Below are positions 1 to 6,511 of a stretch of DNA of 11,832 nucleotides, piece by piece. A program made the translations under genes and the position numbers. Under the pieces are notes generated by a model, which made no database searches, was not told the origin of the DNA, and saw only the letters and a list, made by a program, of their open reading frames with translations. Numbering within the stretch: the stretch's first letter is position 1; each line of letters opens with the position of its first letter. Source of the DNA: Trueperaceae bacterium (GTDB lineage Bacteria; Deinococcota; Deinococci; Deinococcales; Trueperaceae); assembly GCA_007130355.1 (NCBI GenBank), contig SLSQ01000247.1:1-11832 (forward strand). Reading direction: 5' to 3'.

Positions 1-24
1 CGCGCCGGCGCGGTAGGAGGACGC

Positions 25-1239
25 ATGGCCTCCGAACGCACCGCCGCCCGTCGTTCCCCCGCTCCCTCCGCGCGCTGGCTCGCGTACCTCGTCGCGGCCG
101 CCCTCGCCCTGAACCTCGCCTCGGGCCGCGCCCAGGTCGCGGCCGAGCCGGATCCGATCCGCATCGACGTGATCGTCTCCGACCTGGGGTCGCGCGCCGA
201 CCGCGGGATTCTGGAACGCCGCGTGGCGGAGGCGTGGGCCGCACGCGTGCAGCGGACCGGCGGAGTGTTCGGCCTGCCGGTCCAGGTCGAGGTCCGCAGC
301 GACGCGAGCGATCCGGACCGCGCCGTGCGTCAGGTGGAGGCGGCGATCGCCGACGGGGCGCACGCGGTGGTCTGCTGCAGCACCGCCACCGCCTCGCGGC
401 GGGTGGCGGCGACCGCGGCGGCGGCGCGGATCCCGCTCCTGTCGGTCACGGCAGGCGGACGCCCGGAGGCGGCCGGCTGGCAGTTCGTGCTCGCCCCGAG
501 CGACACGGTCGCCCTGCAGGCGGTGGTCCGGGACGGCTACGAGCGGGGCGTCCGCGGGTTCGGCCTGATGACGCTCGAGGGGGCGTTCGGCGACGAGGCG
601 GCCGACCGGTTCGCGTCGTTCCTGGGGGTGCCCGACCTGCGGGTCGTCGGCGAGGCGCGCTACGGACCGACGCAGGCGCCGCTGACGCCCGAGGCGCTCT
701 GGGTGGCGACGCGCGTCCCCGACGCGATCGTGGTCTGGGGCCTGCCGGACGATACGGTGCGCGCCGTCCGCGCCCTCGACGCCCGTGGCTGGCGCGGACC
801 GATCTACCTGCGCAGCGCCCTCGCCGAACCGGCGTCGGGCGGCCTGCCCACCGGACTGAGCGGCGACGTTCGTGTGATGGTCTCCCCCGCCTCGCTGCCC
901 GAGCTCGCGCCCGACTCCGAGCCCGCCTCGTGGCGCCACGACGCGCGGGCGCTCGGCGACGGGCGGCTCGAGAGCCGGCCGTTCGCGGCCGACGGCGCCC
1001 GCATGCACGACGCGCTCGAGCTGCTCCGGCGCGCCGCCGAGAACGCGGTCGCCTACGGCGTCCCGGTCGGCGACGTGGCTTCGTTCCGGCTCGCGCTACG
1101 GGACGCCTTCGTCTCCCTCCCCCCCACCACCCTCGCGGCGGGCCGGTACGCGCCGGGCGAACGCAGCACCGACGCCGCCACGGCGGACGGCCTGGTCGCC
1201 GCCGTGCTCGAGTCGGGGCGGCTGGTGCCGGACCGCTGA
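25..1239 (+). CDS. Periplasmic amino-acid-type (LivJ/LivK-like) substrate-binding protein
   Basis: This 404-residue protein looks like the extracellular solute-receptor subunit of a branched-chain-amino-acid-type ABC transporter (type 1 periplasmic-binding fold). The start is an ATG preceded at 15-20 by AGGAGG with 4 nt spacing. Residues 1-40 form a Sec-type signal: an Arg-containing N-region, a hydrophobic stretch at about 18-33 (WLAYLVAAALALNL), and a probable cleavage near AQVAA/E (40/41). The mature part opens with a beta strand (IRIDVIVSD, 45-53), then a 'GGVFG-P-V' turn and 'SDASDPDRAV' (about 79-101). That matches the family pattern in which the helper loop precedes a hydrophobic strand (AHAVVCCST, 112-120). 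The real ligand is unknown. No permease or ATPase gene follows, so any partners lie upstream of the window or elsewhere. It could instead be a receptor for a non-transport sensor. Family call is fairly firm; specificity is not. Confidence 0.75.
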   Translation: MASERTAARRSPAPSARWLAYLVAAALALNLASGRAQVAAEPDPIRIDVIVSDLGSRADRGILERRVAEAWAARVQRTGGVFGLPVQVEVRSDASDPDRAVRQVEAAIADGAHAVVCCSTATASRRVAATAAAARIPLLSVTAGGRPEAAGWQFVLAPSDTVALQAVVRDGYERGVRGFGLMTLEGAFGDEAADRFASFLGVPDLRVVGEARYGPTQAPLTPEALWVATRVPDAIVVWGLPDDTVRAVRALDARGWRGPIYLRSALAEPASGGLPTGLSGDVRVMVSPASLPELAPDSEPASWRHDARALGDGRLESRPFAADGARMHDALELLRRAAENAVAYGVPVGDVASFRLALRDAFVSLPPTTLAAGRYAPGERSTDAATADGLVAAVLESGRLVPDR

Positions 1240-1246
1240 GCGACCA

Positions 1247-1264
1247 CGCCCGCCGCGGCGGGCG
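1247..1264. terminator. 18-bp perfect palindrome after the binding-protein gene, possible terminator
   Basis: CGCCCGCCGCGGCGGGCG reads identically on both strands and begins 8 nt after the stop codon of the binding-protein gene. As RNA it could fold into a 7-bp, all-GC stem with a 4-nt loop. No U-run follows, so it is not a canonical intrinsic terminator. It could equally be a protein-binding site just upstream of the prfA -10 element. Confidence 0.35.
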
Positions 1265-1293
1265 CTGCGGCGGGGGCGGGACGGACGTCGCGC

Positions 1294-1299
1294 TATGCT
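1294..1299 (+). promoter_or_regulatory. Putative -10 element (TATGCT) for leaderless prfA
   Basis: TATGCT fits TANNNT and ends 7 nt before the prfA ATG at 1307. Transcription from it would begin at or near the start codon, giving a leaderless mRNA. No TTGACA-like -35 and no Shine-Dalgarno sequence is visible before this ATG. Confidence 0.5.
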
Positions 1300-1306
1300 C
1301 GGGGCA

Positions 1307-2416
1307 ATGATCTCCACGCTGGAACGCATCCGAGACGAGGTCGCGGCGCTCGAGCGCACGTTGGGCGATCCGGAGGTGCTGGCCGACGCGGCCCGCTACC
1401 GGGACGCCTCGCGCCGATACGCCGACCTCGCGCCGATCGCCGAGGCGTACCACCGGTACCGCGCGGTGCTCTCGGCGATCCACCAAGCGCAGGAACTGCG
1501 CCACGACCCGGAACTATCCGAAGTCGCGCGCGAGGAGCTCGCCGACCTCGCCCCCGAACGGGAGCGGATCGAGGCGGAGCTGCAGCGCCTGCTCCTCCCC
1601 AAGGACCCGTACGACGGCAAGGACGTGATCCTCGAGATCCGGGCGGCCGCCGGCGGCGACGAGGCGACCCTCTTCGCCCGCGAGTTGTTCGACGCCTACC
1701 GCCGCTACGCCGAACGCCACGGGTTCCGGCTCGAACTGCTCGACAGTTCGCCGACCGAGGTCGGCGGCCTCGCCAAGGCGTCGTGCGAGATCGCCGGTCG
1801 GGGCGCCTACGCCCGCTTCAAGTTCGAGTCGGGCGTCCACCGCGTGCAGCGCGTGCCGGAGACGGAGACGCAGGGCCGTATCCACACCAGTACCGTGACC
1901 GTCGCGGTGCTGCCCGAGGCGGACGAAGCGTCGGTCGACCTCGATCCGAACGACGTGCGGGTCGACGTCTTCCGCAGCAGCGGTCCGGGCGGGCAGTCGG
2001 TGAACACCACCGATTCGGCGGTCCGGCTCACCTACCGCGCCGGCACCGCCGACGAGGTGATCGTCACCTGCCAGGACGGCAAGAGCCAGCACAAGAACAA
2101 GGAGAAGGCGATGCAGGTGCTGCGCGCTCGGCTCCTCGAACGGGAGCGCGCCAAGGCCCAGGCCGAAGCGCGCGAGGCACGGCTGGTGCAGATCGGCACC
2201 GGCGACCGCAGCGAGAAGGTCCGCACCTACAACGTCCCGCAGTCCCGCGTGACCGACCATCGCATCGGCTACACCACGCGCGCCTTGCAGCAGGTGCTGG
2301 CCGGCGAGCTCGACGAGCTGGTCGACGCGCTCGCCGCGGCCGAACAGGACGAACGGCTCGCGGACCTCGCCCGGAACGAGGGCCAAGCGCCCGTCCACGC
2401 CGGTGGCTCGGCGTGA
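1307..2416 (+). CDS. prfA: Peptide chain release factor 1
   Basis: RF1 recognises UAA and UAG in the ribosomal A site and triggers hydrolysis of the peptidyl-tRNA ester. The 369-residue product has the family's usual length (about 355-365). It starts with a coiled-coil-forming domain 1 (about residues 1-95). The codon-reading PxT motif is PET at 184-186, with the following HTS at 193-195, and the catalytic GGQ is at 228-230 within SSGPGGQSVNTTDSAVR. The conserved 'IGTGDRSEKVRTYN-PQSRVTDHRIG' block lies near 296-321. RF2 has SPF in place of PxT, so this is RF1. An in-frame ATG exists at 1295, but 1307 aligns with the usual RF1 N-terminus and sits 7 nt after a TATGCT box. The 3' end overlaps the Nudix gene by 14 nt. 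prmC (hemK), the GGQ methyltransferase gene that often follows prfA, is absent here. Confidence 0.97.
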   Translation: MISTLERIRDEVAALERTLGDPEVLADAARYRDASRRYADLAPIAEAYHRYRAVLSAIHQAQELRHDPELSEVAREELADLAPERERIEAELQRLLLPKDPYDGKDVILEIRAAAGGDEATLFARELFDAYRRYAERHGFRLELLDSSPTEVGGLAKASCEIAGRGAYARFKFESGVHRVQRVPETETQGRIHTSTVTVAVLPEADEASVDLDPNDVRVDVFRSSGPGGQSVNTTDSAVRLTYRAGTADEVIVTCQDGKSQHKNKEKAMQVLRARLLERERAKAQAEAREARLVQIGTGDRSEKVRTYNVPQSRVTDHRIGYTTRALQQVLAGELDELVDALAAAEQDERLADLARNEGQAPVHAGGSA

Positions 2417-2942
2417 GTTCGTCGTTGCCGCGGCGATCCTGCTCGACCGTCAGGGTCGAGTCCTGCTCGTAGGCAACGACTGGCAAGGGCACGGCCACGT
2501 CCGCTGGACGCTTCCCGGTGGGGTGGTCGAACGGTACGAATCGACGCTCGACGCGCTGCGGCGCGAGGTCCTCGAGGAGACCGGCCTGAACGTCACGAAC
2601 GTGCGGCACCTCGCCTACGCCGTGCACGTCGAGGACCGGCGGCGCAACGACCGGGCGATCAGCTTCGCCTTCGTCGCGGAGCACGAGGGGCTCCTCAACC
2701 CGCGCGATCCGGACGGCTTCATCGTCGAGGCGCGCTTCGTGCCGGCCGAGGAGATCGAGCGCACCATCCCGATCCCTCCCCTCCGGGAGCCGCTGCTCGC
2801 CTACCTGCGGGACGGACGTCCAGGCCGCTTCTGGGCGTACGCCGGTTGGGACGGTCGCGGCGTGCGGGCGGTCGGGGGCGGCGCCCCCGACTTCGCCGCC
2901 CTGAGCGGCGCCGCCCAGGGAGGGGGAGGAGCGGACGAGTGA
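2403..2942 (+). CDS. Nudix (MutT-type) hydrolase
   Basis: This 179-residue protein carries a complete Nudix box at residues 40-62: G40, E46, R54-E55-V56, E58-E59 and G61-L62, matching Gx5Ex7REUxEExGU. Such enzymes hydrolyse a nucleoside diphosphate linked to another group, using Mg bound by the box glutamates. The substrate cannot be told from sequence; the RWTLPGG lead-in is typical of ADP-ribose, NDP-sugar and mutagenic-NTP members. Residues 155-179 are Gly/Ala-rich and probably disordered. Start GTG 2403 lies inside prfA (14-nt overlap); it is the only plausible start before the conserved VVAAAILLD strand. No good ribosome-binding site precedes it, so coupling to prfA translation is likely. 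Its stop overlaps the next start as GTGA. Family is secure; a nucleotide-pool sanitation role is suggested only weakly by the adjacent DNA glycosylase. Confidence 0.9.
   Translation: MARREFVVAAAILLDRQGRVLLVGNDWQGHGHVRWTLPGGVVERYESTLDALRREVLEETGLNVTNVRHLAYAVHVEDRRRNDRAISFAFVAEHEGLLNPRDPDGFIVEARFVPAEEIERTIPIPPLREPLLAYLRDGRPGRFWAYAGWDGRGVRAVGGGAPDFAALSGAAQGGGGADE
2925..2931 (+). promoter_or_regulatory. Ribosome-binding site fixing the mpg start
   Basis: GGAGGAG lies 7 nt before GTG 2939. It supports that start over an upstream in-frame ATG at 2846, which would add an Arg-rich, non-conserved tail buried in the Nudix gene. Confidence 0.7.
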
Positions 2943-3553
2943 CGGCCACCCCGGCAGGCGGCGTCGGCGCTCGGCCGGAACCGCCGCACGTCCTCTTCGA
3001 ACGGCCGCTGCCGCGCGCCGCCTACGCGCGTCCGGCCGACCACGTGGCGCGGGCGCTGCTCGGCGCGTTCGTGACCGTCCGGGACGGCGCGGGCGTGGTG
3101 CGCGCCGCCCGCATCGTCGAGACCGAGGCGTACCTCGGCGAGGAGGACGCCGCCTGCCACGCGCACCGCGGGCGGACGCGCCGGACCGAGACGATGTACG
3201 GACCGCCCGGCACCGCCTACGCCTACCTGATCTACGGCCTGCACACGATGCTGAACGTCGTCACGGCCGAAGCGGGCGAGCCGCACGCGGTGCTGATCCG
3301 AGCGGTCGAACCGCTCGGATTCGAGGCGCGCACGCACGGGCCGGGCCTGACCGCTCGGGCGCTCGGCGTCGAACGGACCGACGACGGGGCCGACCTGACG
3401 ACCGGCCGGGTGCGGATCGCGGCGGGCCCGCGCCCGGCGCGCATCGTCCGCGGGCCGCGGATCGGCGTCGATTACGCCGGATCGTGGGCGGAGGCGCCGC
3501 TTCGCTTCGGCGTGGCCGGCTCCGAGCGTCTCTCGCGCCGCTTCCCGACCTGA
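2939..3553 (+). CDS. mpg: 3-methyladenine DNA glycosylase (AAG/Mpg family)
   Basis: This is a base-excision-repair glycosylase that flips out and releases alkylated or deaminated purines such as 3-methyladenine and hypoxanthine. The 204-residue product matches bacterial AAG-family length. The signature block reads ARIVETEAYLG (57-67), then GPPG at 88-91 followed by YAYLIYG (94-100) and NVV (106-108). By alignment from memory with human AAG, the catalytic Glu is E63, the base-stacking Tyr is Y65 and the His is H74. The segment before MYGPPG is RTET, where many homologues have RN, a mild variation. A conserved 'P-GPGLTARALGV' region (135-144) follows. The GTG start shares GTGA with the Nudix stop and has a good ribosome-binding site at 2925-2931, so it is almost certainly translated from the prfA-nudix transcript. 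An ATL gene at 8738-9073 is another alkylation-damage factor nearby. Confidence 0.93.
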   Translation: MTATPAGGVGARPEPPHVLFERPLPRAAYARPADHVARALLGAFVTVRDGAGVVRAARIVETEAYLGEEDAACHAHRGRTRRTETMYGPPGTAYAYLIYGLHTMLNVVTAEAGEPHAVLIRAVEPLGFEARTHGPGLTARALGVERTDDGADLTTGRVRIAAGPRPARIVRGPRIGVDYAGSWAEAPLRFGVAGSERLSRRFPT

Positions 3554-3651
3554 GCGGACCGTGGCCCGCACCGTCGCCCGCAGCGGCGCGTACACCGTCG
3601 TCCGCGCCGCGGTCGCGAGCGGCTGCGGCTGCGAGGCTGCGGCGAGGACGA

Positions 3652-3657
3652 GAGGAG
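3652..3657 (+). promoter_or_regulatory. Ribosome-binding site fixing the VOC dioxygenase start
   Basis: GAGGAG sits 5 nt before ATG 3663 and supports this start over an in-frame GTG at 3561. The 34 residues that the earlier start would add show no VOC similarity. Confidence 0.65.
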
Positions 3658-3662
3658 CCGCC

Positions 3663-4616
3663 ATGCAGCCCCACGGAATCCACCATCTGACCGCCGTCTC
3701 CGCCGATATCGCCGGCAACCTGCGCTTCTGCACCGAGGTGCTCGGCCTGCGCCTGGTGAAGCGCAGCGTGAACCAGGACGACGTCTCCGCCTACCACCTG
3801 TTCTATGCGGACGGCGCCGGTTCGCCCGGCACCGATCTGACCTTCTTCGACTGGAAGGTGCCGCGCGAGGTGCGCGGCGGGCACGTCTTCGACCGCACCG
3901 GCCTGCGCGTGCGGGACGCCGACGCCCTCCGCGCCTGGGAGGCCCGGCTGCGGGAGCACGGCGTCGACCTCGACCCGCCGCAAGAGATCGACGGCCGCGC
4001 CGAACTGCCGTTCCGCGACCCGGAGGGGCAGCGCTACGCGCTCGTCGTCGACGACGGCGCGGGCGACGCCCCGGCCCCGTGGCCACGGTCGCCGGTGCCG
4101 GAGCGGGAGCAGATCCGCGGCCTGGGGCCGGTGCAGGCCACCGTCCGCGACCTGCGGGGCACCGCGCCGCTGCTGCACGGCGTGTTCGGCTGGGCGCCCG
4201 TCCGCAGCTACCGACGCGATGGGCGCGAGGTGCACGTGTTCGCCCCGCCGGCGTCCGCCGGACCGCACGCCGAGGTGCACCTCCGCGTCGATCCGGACGC
4301 GTCCGTGGCACGGCCGGGGGCCGGCGGCGTGCACCACCTGGCGCTGCGGATCCACGACGACGCCTACGAAGCGTGGACCGAGCGTCTGCGCGAGGCGAAC
4401 GTGCCGAACAGCGGCCCGGTCGACCGCTACTGGTTCCGGAGTCTCTACGTCCGGGACGGGAACGGGCTGCTCTTCGAGCTGGCGACCGACGGTCCCGGCT
4501 TCGCCGTCGACGAGGATCCCGAACGGCTCGGCGAGTCGGTCGTGCTGCCGCCGTTCCTCGAGCCGCACCGCGAGCGGATCGTGACCGGCCTGGAGCCCCT
4601 GCCCGAGCCGCGGTAG
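3663..4616 (+). CDS. VOC-superfamily ring-cleaving dioxygenase-like protein
   Basis: This 317-residue protein is built of two vicinal-oxygen-chelate halves (about 1-145 and 152-290), like PcpA and the Bacillus MhqA/MhqO hydroquinone dioxygenases. The first half opens GIHHLTAVSADI and has the family's VNQDD, YHLFYAD and GSPGTDLTFFDW segments (37-64). The second half has GGVHHLALRI (221-230) and LLFELATDGPGF (269-280). By comparison with the PcpA ligands, the likely Fe(II)-binding set is H8, H225 (or H224) and E272; all are present, so activity is plausible. The probable substrate is a hydroquinone or related aromatic, which is inference from the family. The ATG has a GAGGAG site 5 nt upstream. 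It starts 109 nt after mpg with no clear promoter between, so it may be read through from the prfA unit. Confidence 0.85.
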   Translation: MQPHGIHHLTAVSADIAGNLRFCTEVLGLRLVKRSVNQDDVSAYHLFYADGAGSPGTDLTFFDWKVPREVRGGHVFDRTGLRVRDADALRAWEARLREHGVDLDPPQEIDGRAELPFRDPEGQRYALVVDDGAGDAPAPWPRSPVPEREQIRGLGPVQATVRDLRGTAPLLHGVFGWAPVRSYRRDGREVHVFAPPASAGPHAEVHLRVDPDASVARPGAGGVHHLALRIHDDAYEAWTERLREANVPNSGPVDRYWFRSLYVRDGNGLLFELATDGPGFAVDEDPERLGESVVLPPFLEPHRERIVTGLEPLPEPR

Positions 4617-4619
4617 GAT
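4614..4619 (+). promoter_or_regulatory. Weak candidate -10 element (TAGGAT) for the outer-membrane protein gene
   Basis: TAGGAT overlaps the VOC gene's TAG stop and is preceded by CGG, like other candidate boxes in the window. It would give a leader of about 50 nt that includes the AGGAGG site at 4665-4670. A TGGAGC at 4591-4596 is at best a poor -35. Low confidence. Confidence 0.25.
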
Positions 4620-4664
4620 CCCGACCCGTCCAAGAACCCGTCCGTCGGTCGTCGGCGGCGTCCC

Positions 4665-4670
4665 AGGAGG
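4665..4670 (+). promoter_or_regulatory. Ribosome-binding site fixing the outer-membrane protein start
   Basis: A consensus AGGAGG lies 5 nt before GTG 4676. That start puts a clean signal peptide at the N-terminus; the longer open frame upstream is a shadow of the VOC gene. Confidence 0.8.
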
Positions 4671-4675
4671 CTCCC

Positions 4676-6025
4676 GTGTTCCCACGTCCCACGCTCGTCC
4701 TCGCCGCCCTCGCGTTGCTCTCGGTCCCGTTCCTGTCGCCGGCGCAGGCGCACAGCGTCCGGTCGCTCGGGATGGGCGGCGCCCTGGCGCCGAGCGGCGC
4801 GGCCTCCGTCAACCCCGCCTACGCCGGCCTTCCCGATACCGGCTCGGAGTTCGGGCTGCCGCTCGGCCTGGCGAACCTGATCGTCGACGACCGCCTCCGA
4901 CCCGGAGCGGAGCGGTTCGATCCGTTCGCCCTCTTCGACCAGCTCACGTCGGTCGAAACGCTGCTCTTCAACCCGGCACGGAGTCCCGAGGAGCTGGTGA
5001 CGCGGATCGCGTTCGACGAGGACGGCGAACCGATCGTCGCCGTCCGGCCGGACGGCGGCTCGACCTTCGCGCCCGCCCGTGGCCGGGCGGCCTCGTTCCG
5101 GTCCGACACGACCCTGCCGCTCGCCTTCGAGACCGGCACTGCCGGACTCCGGGTCGGCGTGCGCCCGTACCTGTCGGCCCGCGGATCGGTCCGACCGGAC
5201 CGCGCGTTCCGGGACGTCGTGCGCGAAGGAGCGCCCGAGGGCCGCATCGACTTCGGCGCCGCCGCCCAGGCGGGCGTCGCGCTCGACGTGCAGTTCGGGG
5301 GCCCGCTGCCGCTGCCCACCGACCTGTTCCCCGGCACCCTCCACGTCGGCGTGCGCGGCGCCCCGTTCCTCGGGCTCGCCCGCGCCGACCTGGACGGTTC
5401 CGCGATCGTGAGCGTCGGGCCTGGCCAGGACGGCGATCTCGAAGCCCGTTGGACGTACGACGCCGACGCGTTCGTGGCCGTCGTCGGCGACGGCGGGATC
5501 GGGTACGGGCTGGTCGTGGACGTGGGCGCGACGGCGGTCGTGCCCACCCCGGAGGGAACGGTGACCGCGGGGCTCTCGGTCCACGACCTGGCGTTCGAAT
5601 CGTGGTCCGGCTACGAACTCCGGTTCATCGGCAGCGACGAGGCGGCGGTACGTGGCGAAGGACGCCGGCCGGCCTCGCGCACGGCGTTCGGCGCCGGAAT
5701 CGGGGTGACCGGCACCTTCGCCTACGACCTCGAACCGGCCACGATCGGCGTGCCCGAGCTCGCGTCGTTGCTCCTCGTCGCCGACGCTTCGTACCGCCCC
5801 GGCGGGGTCCAGGCCCACCTCGGCGCCGAGGCGGGGGTCGGCGTGCCGTTCGGCACCGTGCTCGGACGGGCCGGCCTGGGGTACGAGAACGGCCTCGTCG
5901 TCGGGGTCGGCGGCGGCCTGCGCTTCGCCGGGGCCGGTTTCGACGTCGCGGTGCACGGCCGCCGCTCGCCGCTCGCCGAGCACACCGCCTTCGGCGTCGC
6001 GGCCGGGCTCGCCTTCGGCTTCTGA
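4676..6025 (+). CDS. Putative outer-membrane beta-barrel protein
   Basis: This 449-residue exported protein probably forms an outer-membrane barrel. Residues 1-25 are a signal peptide (LVLAALALLSVPFL core) with a strong cleavage site SPAQA/H. The mature start, SLGMGGA at 30-36 followed by NPAYAGLP at 46-53, is the arrangement seen in barrel families such as PorV/TraF-like or DUF5723-like proteins, where SLGMGGA is followed by N-P-A. The rest is rich in alternating Gly, Val and Phe segments suited to amphipathic strands, and the chain ends GLAFGF with a terminal Phe, as in the C-terminal signal recognised by the barrel-assembly machinery. There are no long hydrophobic helices after the signal. 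The cargo or function is unknown. If correct, it indicates a diderm cell. The gene ends 31 nt from a convergent gene, with a hairpin between them. The barrel call is inference from pattern, not a recognised family hit. Confidence 0.65.
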   Translation: MFPRPTLVLAALALLSVPFLSPAQAHSVRSLGMGGALAPSGAASVNPAYAGLPDTGSEFGLPLGLANLIVDDRLRPGAERFDPFALFDQLTSVETLLFNPARSPEELVTRIAFDEDGEPIVAVRPDGGSTFAPARGRAASFRSDTTLPLAFETGTAGLRVGVRPYLSARGSVRPDRAFRDVVREGAPEGRIDFGAAAQAGVALDVQFGGPLPLPTDLFPGTLHVGVRGAPFLGLARADLDGSAIVSVGPGQDGDLEARWTYDADAFVAVVGDGGIGYGLVVDVGATAVVPTPEGTVTAGLSVHDLAFESWSGYELRFIGSDEAAVRGEGRRPASRTAFGAGIGVTGTFAYDLEPATIGVPELASLLLVADASYRPGGVQAHLGAEAGVGVPFGTVLGRAGLGYENGLVVGVGGGLRFAGAGFDVAVHGRRSPLAEHTAFGVAAGLAFGF

Positions 6026-6030
6026 CCGCG

Positions 6031-6051
6031 GCGGCGCCGGGCCGGCGCCGC
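6031..6051. terminator. GC-only hairpin between convergent genes
   Basis: Two 10-nt arms, GCGGCGCCGG (6031-6040) and CCGGCGCCGC (6042-6051), are perfect inverted repeats around one base. A realistic fold is an 8-9 bp stem with a small loop. It fills the 30-nt gap between two convergent genes, so it probably ends transcription from both sides, although neither side has a U-run. Confidence 0.5.
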
Positions 6052-6055
6052 TCGC

Positions 6056-6511
6056 TCAGGCGTCGCCGCGGCGCCCCCCGGTCGGCCCCTCCCCGGTTCC
6101 GTCGTCGGTGCCTTCCGCTGCGTCCTCCTCGTCGTCCGCTCCGTCGCTCGCGTCGACGACGGCACCGTCCAGATCGTCGAGCGAGACGCCGGACGCGAGC
6201 AACGCCTCGAGTTCCTCGCCCTGGTAGTCGGTCACCGTCGCGGCGATCAGCTCCTGCGCCGCGGCGGCGTCCGGCTCGGGCACGAGCACCACGGTGGTCC
6301 CGACGCGCGAGGCGCCGAGGTGCGCGAAGACGTCGTCGAACGGATCGGCCGGCCGCACCACCGAGACGTACCCCTCCTCCTCGAGGATCGCGGCGGTCAT
6401 CTCGGCCAGCGGTTCGGCCGGGGCGACGTCGACGACCGTCCAACGGTCGCCGTTGAGGGTGATCGTGGCGCCCAGCAGCCCGTCGGGCGTGAGCGGACGG
6501 TCGCCGCTCAT
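6056..6511 (-). CDS. Unrecognised 151-aa protein with acidic tail, coupled to the M20 gene
   Basis: I do not recognise this family. The 151-residue product has a globular-looking first part (about 1-110) with the pattern GATITLNGDRWTVVDVAP (14-31), VSVVRPADPFDDVFAHLG (49-66) and TTVVLVPEPDAAAAQELI (72-89). That suggests a small alpha/beta fold in which two strand-rich segments flank helices. Residues 115-144 are almost entirely Asp, Glu, Gly, Ala and Thr and should be disordered and strongly negative, before a short GRRGD end. No signal peptide, membrane segment or metal motif is visible. Its ATG (6511-6509) overlaps the M20 stop as ATGA, and a GGAG lies 8 nt upstream, so the two proteins are made together. 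A helper or regulator of the M20 enzyme is possible but unproven. Any conserved function is unknown. Confidence 0.75.
   Translation of the reverse strand: MSGDRPLTPDGLLGATITLNGDRWTVVDVAPAEPLAEMTAAILEEEGYVSVVRPADPFDDVFAHLGASRVGTTVVLVPEPDAAAAQELIAATVTDYQGEELEALLASGVSLDDLDGAVVDASDGADDEEDAAEGTDDGTGEGPTGGRRGDA

Noticed and set aside
1295..1306. Alternative prfA start at ATG 1295
   Set aside because: It falls within the TATGCT box and adds four residues not seen in the RF1 N-terminus I recall; 1307 fits better.
3561..3662. Longer VOC N-terminus from GTG 3561
   Set aside because: No VOC similarity in the extra 34 residues; a ribosome-binding site lies before ATG 3663.
3261..4685. 474-residue open frame antisense to mpg and the VOC gene
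   Set aside because: Both plus-strand genes have firm family motifs; the antisense frame has none.
4445..5983. 512-residue open frame antisense to the barrel gene
   Set aside because: No signal, motif or start context, while the plus-strand gene has a signal peptide and AGGAGG.
6056..6511. LysW-type amino-group carrier
   Set aside because: It lacks the zinc-binding cysteines and the C-terminal EDWGE motif; only the acidic tail and M20 context are reminiscent.
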